A DNA stretch of 11,062 nucleotides from positions 1 through 11,062 of the forward strand of contig JAPLYR010000065.1 in assembly GCA_026395455.1 (NCBI GenBank). Direction: 5' to 3'. The translations under genes were made by a program, and so were the position numbers. Positions 7,665-11,062 of this stretch are shown piece by piece (the first letter of the stretch is position 1; the number at the start of each line of letters is the position of its first letter). The DNA is from Candidatus Roizmanbacteria bacterium (GTDB lineage: Bacteria > Patescibacteriota > Microgenomatia > UBA1406 > GWC2-37-13). Below the pieces are notes generated by a model. It made no database searches. It was not told the origin of the DNA and saw nothing but the letters and a program-made list of their open reading frames with translations.

Positions 7665-9375
7665 CAGAATGTATATCTTGAGATATACCAAAAAATTGTA
7701 ATAACTCAGAATCAGATTGAATTTGAGATAATGCTTCAGCTTGGAGTCTTGTTGCCTTGCTTTGAATATCAATCATTTTCTCAACCGGATAGTTTTGTTT
7801 TGCGTCAGTAACAAGACCATGGTTTTTCCCATTTGCTTGATATACACCATTTTCTACACCAAAATACTCCTCAAGGGTAGCGATGTTTTTTGGCTTTATA
7901 GAATCTGTTAGTAATCGTTTTACGATAGCGACATATGTGGTAATTGCTGGGTACTTATTTCCATATAATTCAAATAGAGATATGATATCTTGAATGGAAT
8001 CAGCATAATTTTTTTTCATCCATGGTGCGTGTCCTGTATAGCCATCCTTATTAAAAATGAGGTCATGACTATAACTCGAATGTTCTTCGCCCATTGCGTT
8101 GATGGGTTTCATAAGCTCACCCCATTGAGAACCAAGATGAGCAAGAACTTGCGATTCATCACCACCAGTTTGCTGGAGTGTATCAAGCGCTATAACATTC
8201 ATGATTTGATTGATATATGTCCAACCCAATACTAGTCGCAAGTCTGGATTCATCGGTGCATCAATTGATTCCATAGTAACCCCATCCATACGTATTCTGG
8301 TGCGATCATGTTGCGAATGGGCAGGATACCTTGGAAGAGAGTGAATGGATCCATCCTCTAAAGCCTGCACTGCTTTTTGTACATATTCTTCAGCTGATTG
8401 GGGAGTTTCACCTCCATGAGTTGTAGAAAGAAGCCTTCTCATTTTTGATCGTACATCCTTGTCCCCCGCATTTACTCCATAACAATACTGAGTGTTATAC
8501 AACATGAATGAAACAATTTTTGCCATTTCAGTATTTCTTACTTGTGCCATGGCATATGCAGAGCGGGTATCTGCATATTCTCCGATCATAGGAACGCCAT
8601 TGTGAACATGAAGTGCATGAACTGGCCAATTGAGTACTCCTGTATTTTCTAAATACTGCAACACATCTGGAATTCCTATTTTTGCATAAAGCGATTTTAC
8701 TTCTTGAGGAATTTCTCCTCCATGTAAAATAGTGTCAGCTAATACACGTGGAGCGAAGGCTTCTAAATAGGGGACTGGTGTATTTTTATTTTGATCCACA
8801 CTTCCTCCTTCAGGTACTGATGTATGGACCACTCGATTTCCATTCAAATCAGCGTGTTCGTGTGCTTCTCGGATTGCAAGACTAATTTGCTGTGCAACAG
8901 TAACTGGAGTATTTGGGTAAGATCCATTAGGTAATGTGCCAGTTGCGGTTTCCAGTGTTGTCTCCATAAGCTCTGGGTGTTGATTTTTAGATGCGTCAGA
9001 ATATGCTGGGGCAAGTCTAGTTGAATTACCTTCATAGACAACTCCTTCAACCTCAACACCCTGGGTTGCACCTATTGGTATTACCCCTTCTTTCATTTGT
9101 TCTAACCATCTACCCACAACCTCTGTCGTTTGTTCTTTTTGAGGAATATCTAAATGCATATGTACACGACTCATATCTGCGTTAGTATATCCGCCATCAG
9201 GGTGTCCCCATGGGTGTTCTTTATTTTGAGTATATCGGTGGTAAGGATATTTAAGTGCATAAGGAACTCCACTAACAAGAAGGATACCGCCACGTGGATT
9301 TTTTCCAATAATTTTGGCTCCTTCTGCTGCTGCCATTTTTGCTGCTGAAATTTCTTCTACTTGTATTGTGACCAT
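7660..9375 (-). CDS. Divergent glutamate-cysteine-ligase-like (GCS2 superfamily) protein
   Basis: Predicted ATP-dependent carboxylate-amine ligase joining an amino-acid carboxyl group to an amine; the true substrates are unknown. With ATG 9375 (MVTIQVEEISAAK) it has 571 residues; a TTG at 9408 would add 11 low-complexity residues next to the terminator and is less likely. Residues 1 to about 100 form an extra N-terminal region rich in His and Tyr (PYHRYTQNKEHPWGHP, RVHMHLDI). The GCS-like part has GVEVEGVVYEGN (106-117; the GxExE metal/substrate motif), HPELMETTLETATG (133-146), HALHVHNGVP (253-262; like the GLHVHVG motif) and an Arg/Glu segment RIRMDGVTMESIDAPMNP (360-377). The C-terminal ~190 residues are helical and unassigned. 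It is longer than the usual 370-450 of bacterial GCS2 enzymes. The M20 gene follows after 7 bp. The superfamily call rests on motif order seen by eye; alternatives include another glutamine-synthetase-fold ligase. Confidence 0.6.
   Translation of the reverse strand: MVTIQVEEISAAKMAAAEGAKIIGKNPRGGILLVSGVPYALKYPYHRYTQNKEHPWGHPDGGYTNADMSRVHMHLDIPQKEQTTEVVGRWLEQMKEGVIPIGATQGVEVEGVVYEGNSTRLAPAYSDASKNQHPELMETTLETATGTLPNGSYPNTPVTVAQQISLAIREAHEHADLNGNRVVHTSVPEGGSVDQNKNTPVPYLEAFAPRVLADTILHGGEIPQEVKSLYAKIGIPDVLQYLENTGVLNWPVHALHVHNGVPMIGEYADTRSAYAMAQVRNTEMAKIVSFMLYNTQYCYGVNAGDKDVRSKMRRLLSTTHGGETPQSAEEYVQKAVQALEDGSIHSLPRYPAHSQHDRTRIRMDGVTMESIDAPMNPDLRLVLGWTYINQIMNVIALDTLQQTGGDESQVLAHLGSQWGELMKPINAMGEEHSSYSHDLIFNKDGYTGHAPWMKKNYADSIQDIISLFELYGNKYPAITTYVAIVKRLLTDSIKPKNIATLEEYFGVENGVYQANGKNHGLVTDAKQNYPVEKMIDIQSKATRLQAEALSQIQSDSELLQFFGISQDIHSV
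7671..7688. repeat. 18-bp perfect palindrome upstream of the M20 gene, possible operator
   Basis: GTATATCT-TG-AGATATAC: 8-bp arms with a 2-bp centre. It lies 19 to 36 bp upstream of the M20 start codon, over the spacer/-35 zone of the possible promoter, where a repressor could act. It also encodes part of the last residues (GISQDIHSV) of the upstream protein, so coding chance is possible. Confidence 0.35.
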
Positions 9376-9410
9376 ATTAAAAAAAATATTTAATAAAATT
9401 TTTGCCAACT

Positions 9411-9433
9411 AAAAAGCCCGCCTTGCGGCGGGC
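9411..9433 (-). terminator. Rho-independent terminator (minus strand)
   Basis: On the minus strand GCCCGCC, loop GCAA, GGCGGGC is a perfect 7-bp all-GC stem, followed at once by TTTTT (9415-9411). On the plus strand no T-run follows, so it acts in one direction. It would end transcripts of the gene at 9560-11062. Because its T-run ends only 35 bp before ATG 9375, it could also act as an attenuator for the next gene. Confidence 0.85.
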
Positions 9434-9451
9434 GGATAATGACTTTTGTTG

Positions 9452-9513
9452 GTTACATCATATATCCCCGCCGTGACGGGCTAAAAAAGAAAAAGAATGA
9501 TATGTGATGTAAC
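9452..9513. repeat. 15-bp inverted repeat enclosing a GC hairpin
   Basis: GTTACATCATATATC (9452-9466) pairs with GATATGTGATGTAAC (9499-9513): 14 of 15 Watson-Crick pairs, the remaining pair being U·G in plus-strand RNA. The 32-nt interior starts directly with a second small hairpin, CCCG (9467-9470) with CGGG (9477-9480), followed by an A-rich run on the plus strand (U-rich on the minus strand). Neither orientation has a U-tract after the outer stem, so it is not a simple terminator. It may be a structured leader/trailer RNA or a small mobile or repeat element. Confidence 0.6.
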
Positions 9514-9559
9514 ATGATTTTGAATTGTATCATATTTTTGTGATGTTTATATAAATATA

Positions 9560-11062
9560 TTAATTTGGCTCTCCTATGTTCGCAAATTTTTGTGCCATCG
9601 TTAATTGATATTGCTCAATTTTTTTTGTGACCTCAAGTGGAGACAATCCACTTTTCAATTCATTTTGAACTACCTCAGCAAATGATCCTTGTGGATTTTC
9701 TACATACTCTTCTAAATTGGCAGCCGGGTCATTCCATAAATTTTGTAATCTCATTTGAGCAATTTGAGCTTGCTCTTTTAATGCTGGATATTTTTCTTCC
9801 ATCCGTTTTGCGAACCTCAATCCTTCATGTATGAGTGCTGAAACTTTATCAGTTCTGAATCCATGTAGATTTGCCTCCATAATAAGATCTTTTTGCTCTT
9901 CCCATCTTCCTATTGATGGAAATTCTTTTTTAAAATATTCCATAGGTGTCTTTCCTTCGGCAAGTGCTTCATACGCACCAATCATCATTAACTGTAATAA
10001 TGAGTTTCTTGCAACTTCATCATATATTGAAGGGGAGGCAGAACAGCCTGTAAACTCTACTCGACCACTTAAATTTCTTGGTTCACTTGATGTTGCCCGT
10101 ACTCTAACACGTCCATGATAAACTGGTCTTTCGATCACTTCTCCATCTGGAGTTGGTATTTTTGCCATATATGCAGCACGATCGATAGTATGAGAAAGTC
10201 CAGTTGTGATTTGGTGAGTTACTCGCTCTCGATATGTTTTTGGATTATTAATAAATTCTGCAGGATAACTTGTGTCCAATGTATATCTCATGATTGCTCG
10301 CATATCTCTTGGCCACCTTTCTCCTTCTGGAGTCACGACTTTTGGCATTTGCCCAAACACCATTGGAGTAGATAGCATCAACATTTCTGCTAGAGTTCCA
10401 AAATTTGAATTAAACATATCAGCAACAGCAATTGCCTCTTGTTCTGGTATTGCCATTGCCTCCATACCAGGACGAATATGAGGAAGCCCAATACTTAAAT
10501 GTGAAGCGGAAAAAACAAGATAGGTCATATTTCCCAATTTATCGTGCATATCTGACCAATTTTCAAAACCAAAATTCTTTCCTAATGTGTCCATGAGACC
10601 TCTTGCAGTTGGATCCAGCGCATTCATATACTGTGACCATAATTTGTGTTGCATGGCGGTAATATAGGGACCATTGTCTCCATTCGTCCCAATCTTCATT
10701 TCTCTGGGACTACTTGTGGTCATAGAGGAGGTATCAACAATAATCGCATTTGGGTGTTTTGCCTTTCTATCTAATATTTGATTGGCTCTCGCTTTTAAAA
10801 ATTGTAATGCACTTGCATGTGGTTCAATAGTTTCTTCAATGCAATTCTCCTGTAACTCTCCTCCATTGGGGATTGGATATGGATTTCCAGCGTCATCTAT
10901 CATCCACGCTTCAGGTTCACTTCCACCTCCTCCAGCCCCCTCATTAGATTCTGAAAATTCTTGTAAACTTGTGAATTCTTGTAAACCAGCAAGCATACCT
11001 TTTGCATGTCTTTGTACCTGATCATCTGTTCGTTTCACAAGGAAAGATCTTTCTACGTGACC
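9560..11062 (-). CDS. Second divergent GCS2-like ligase homologue, 5' end outside the window
   Basis: Probably another ATP-dependent carboxylate-amine ligase of the glutamate-cysteine ligase superfamily; function unknown. A GTG at 11038 gives 492 residues, but the frame stays open to the window edge (upstream residues GHVERSFL), so the start may lie beyond it. Numbering from that GTG: a glycine-rich lead (GAGGGGSEPEAWMIDD, 35-49) carries the GxExE-like pair Glu41/Glu43; IEETIEPHAS (67-76) resembles the second conserved Glu strand; SASHLSIGLPH (178-187) corresponds to the HxHxG-type segment; GRVEFTGCSASPSIYDE (325-341) corresponds to the Arg-x-Glu segment near the end of the fold. The C-terminal ~120 residues are helical and charged. 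It keeps the same motif order as the 571-residue neighbour but is clearly different in sequence and lacks its N-terminal extension. A terminator lies between the two genes. Superfamily assignment is by eye and moderate. Confidence 0.55.
   Translation of the reverse strand, partial: GHVERSFLVKRTDDQVQRHAKGMLAGLQEFTSLQEFSESNEGAGGGGSEPEAWMIDDAGNPYPIPNGGELQENCIEETIEPHASALQFLKARANQILDRKAKHPNAIIVDTSSMTTSSPREMKIGTNGDNGPYITAMQHKLWSQYMNALDPTARGLMDTLGKNFGFENWSDMHDKLGNMTYLVFSASHLSIGLPHIRPGMEAMAIPEQEAIAVADMFNSNFGTLAEMLMLSTPMVFGQMPKVVTPEGERWPRDMRAIMRYTLDTSYPAEFINNPKTYRERVTHQITTGLSHTIDRAAYMAKIPTPDGEVIERPVYHGRVRVRATSSEPRNLSGRVEFTGCSASPSIYDEVARNSLLQLMMIGAYEALAEGKTPMEYFKKEFPSIGRWEEQKDLIMEANLHGFRTDKVSALIHEGLRFAKRMEEKYPALKEQAQIAQMRLQNLWNDPAANLEEYVENPQGSFAEVVQNELKSGLSPLEVTKKIEQYQLTMAQKFANIGEPN

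Larger units (their letters stand above)
9409..9559. other. Intergenic region between the two GCS2-like genes
   Basis: This stretch of about 150 bp holds the terminator (9411-9433) and the structured inverted repeat (9452-9513). The remaining 46 bases next to the 9560 stop are very AT-rich; I see no convincing promoter for the downstream gene, no tRNA-like fold and no small ORF with a ribosome binding site. Confidence 0.6.

Noticed and set aside
7653..7772. Longer M20 protein starting at 7772 (396 residues).
   Set aside because: It would overlap the upstream gene by more than 100 bp and adds a low-complexity segment unlike the family; MREHILGL at 7652 matches the normal family start.
9376..9408. 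TTG 9408 as start of the 571-residue protein.
   Set aside because: The extra 11 residues come from AT-rich DNA directly after the terminator, and ATG 9375 opens a normal-looking sequence.
9467..9490. The CCCG/CGGG hairpin as a second terminator.
   Set aside because: On the plus strand it is followed by A-runs and on the minus strand the T-run precedes the stem, so neither orientation has the required 3' T-tract.
9525..9553. Plus-strand promoter-like TTGTAT, 17 bp, TATATA, pointing antisense into the second ligase gene.
   Set aside because: Both boxes are imperfect, the surroundings are nearly all A/T, and no plus-strand gene follows.

Overview
The window looks like chromosomal DNA from a Candidatus Patescibacteria (CPR) bacterium, most likely of the Microgenomates type. 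This is inferred from three things: AT-rich, tightly packed genes; a membrane-anchored family 1 solute-binding protein, a baseplate-J-like membrane protein, a sortase and a class A penicillin-binding protein lying together; and very divergent ligase homologues. TGA acts as a normal stop (ends of the solute-binding and M20 genes), so the UGA-glycine code of Gracilibacteria/SR1 does not apply. No clear Shine-Dalgarno sequence precedes any of the five visible starts.

Left half, + strand (1-6577), envelope genes. (i) A solute-binding protein enters from the left edge and is broken by a -1 frame change near 544-550, exactly at a CCCAAAC heptamer. (ii) A 670-residue single-pass membrane protein overlaps it by ATGA; its cytoplasmic part looks like a degenerate actin-fold/PilM-like domain and its outer part is baseplate-J-like. 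(iii) A class D/E-like sortase follows after 2 bp. These three form one operon. (iv) A class A penicillin-binding protein follows a 48-bp gap holding tandem sigma70-type promoters; the downstream one would give a leaderless mRNA starting at the ATG. Together these genes suggest peptidoglycan synthesis, surface-protein attachment and a membrane-tethered ligand-binding apparatus.

Right half, - strand (6582-11062), enzyme cluster. Reading in the direction of transcription: a glutamate-cysteine-ligase-like (GCS2 superfamily) protein that is open to the right edge; a 150-bp intergenic region with a 15-bp inverted repeat enclosing a GC hairpin, then a strong intrinsic terminator; a second, different GCS2-like protein; and, 7 bp later, an M20 zinc peptidase/deacylase with its own possible leaderless promoter and an 18-bp palindrome. 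Two ATP-dependent amide-ligase-like proteins beside an amide hydrolase suggest an uncharacterised small-molecule or peptide pathway. This is the best candidate here for something undescribed.

The two halves converge with only 4 bp between stop codons. No tRNA, rRNA, CRISPR array, transposase or phage gene was seen.
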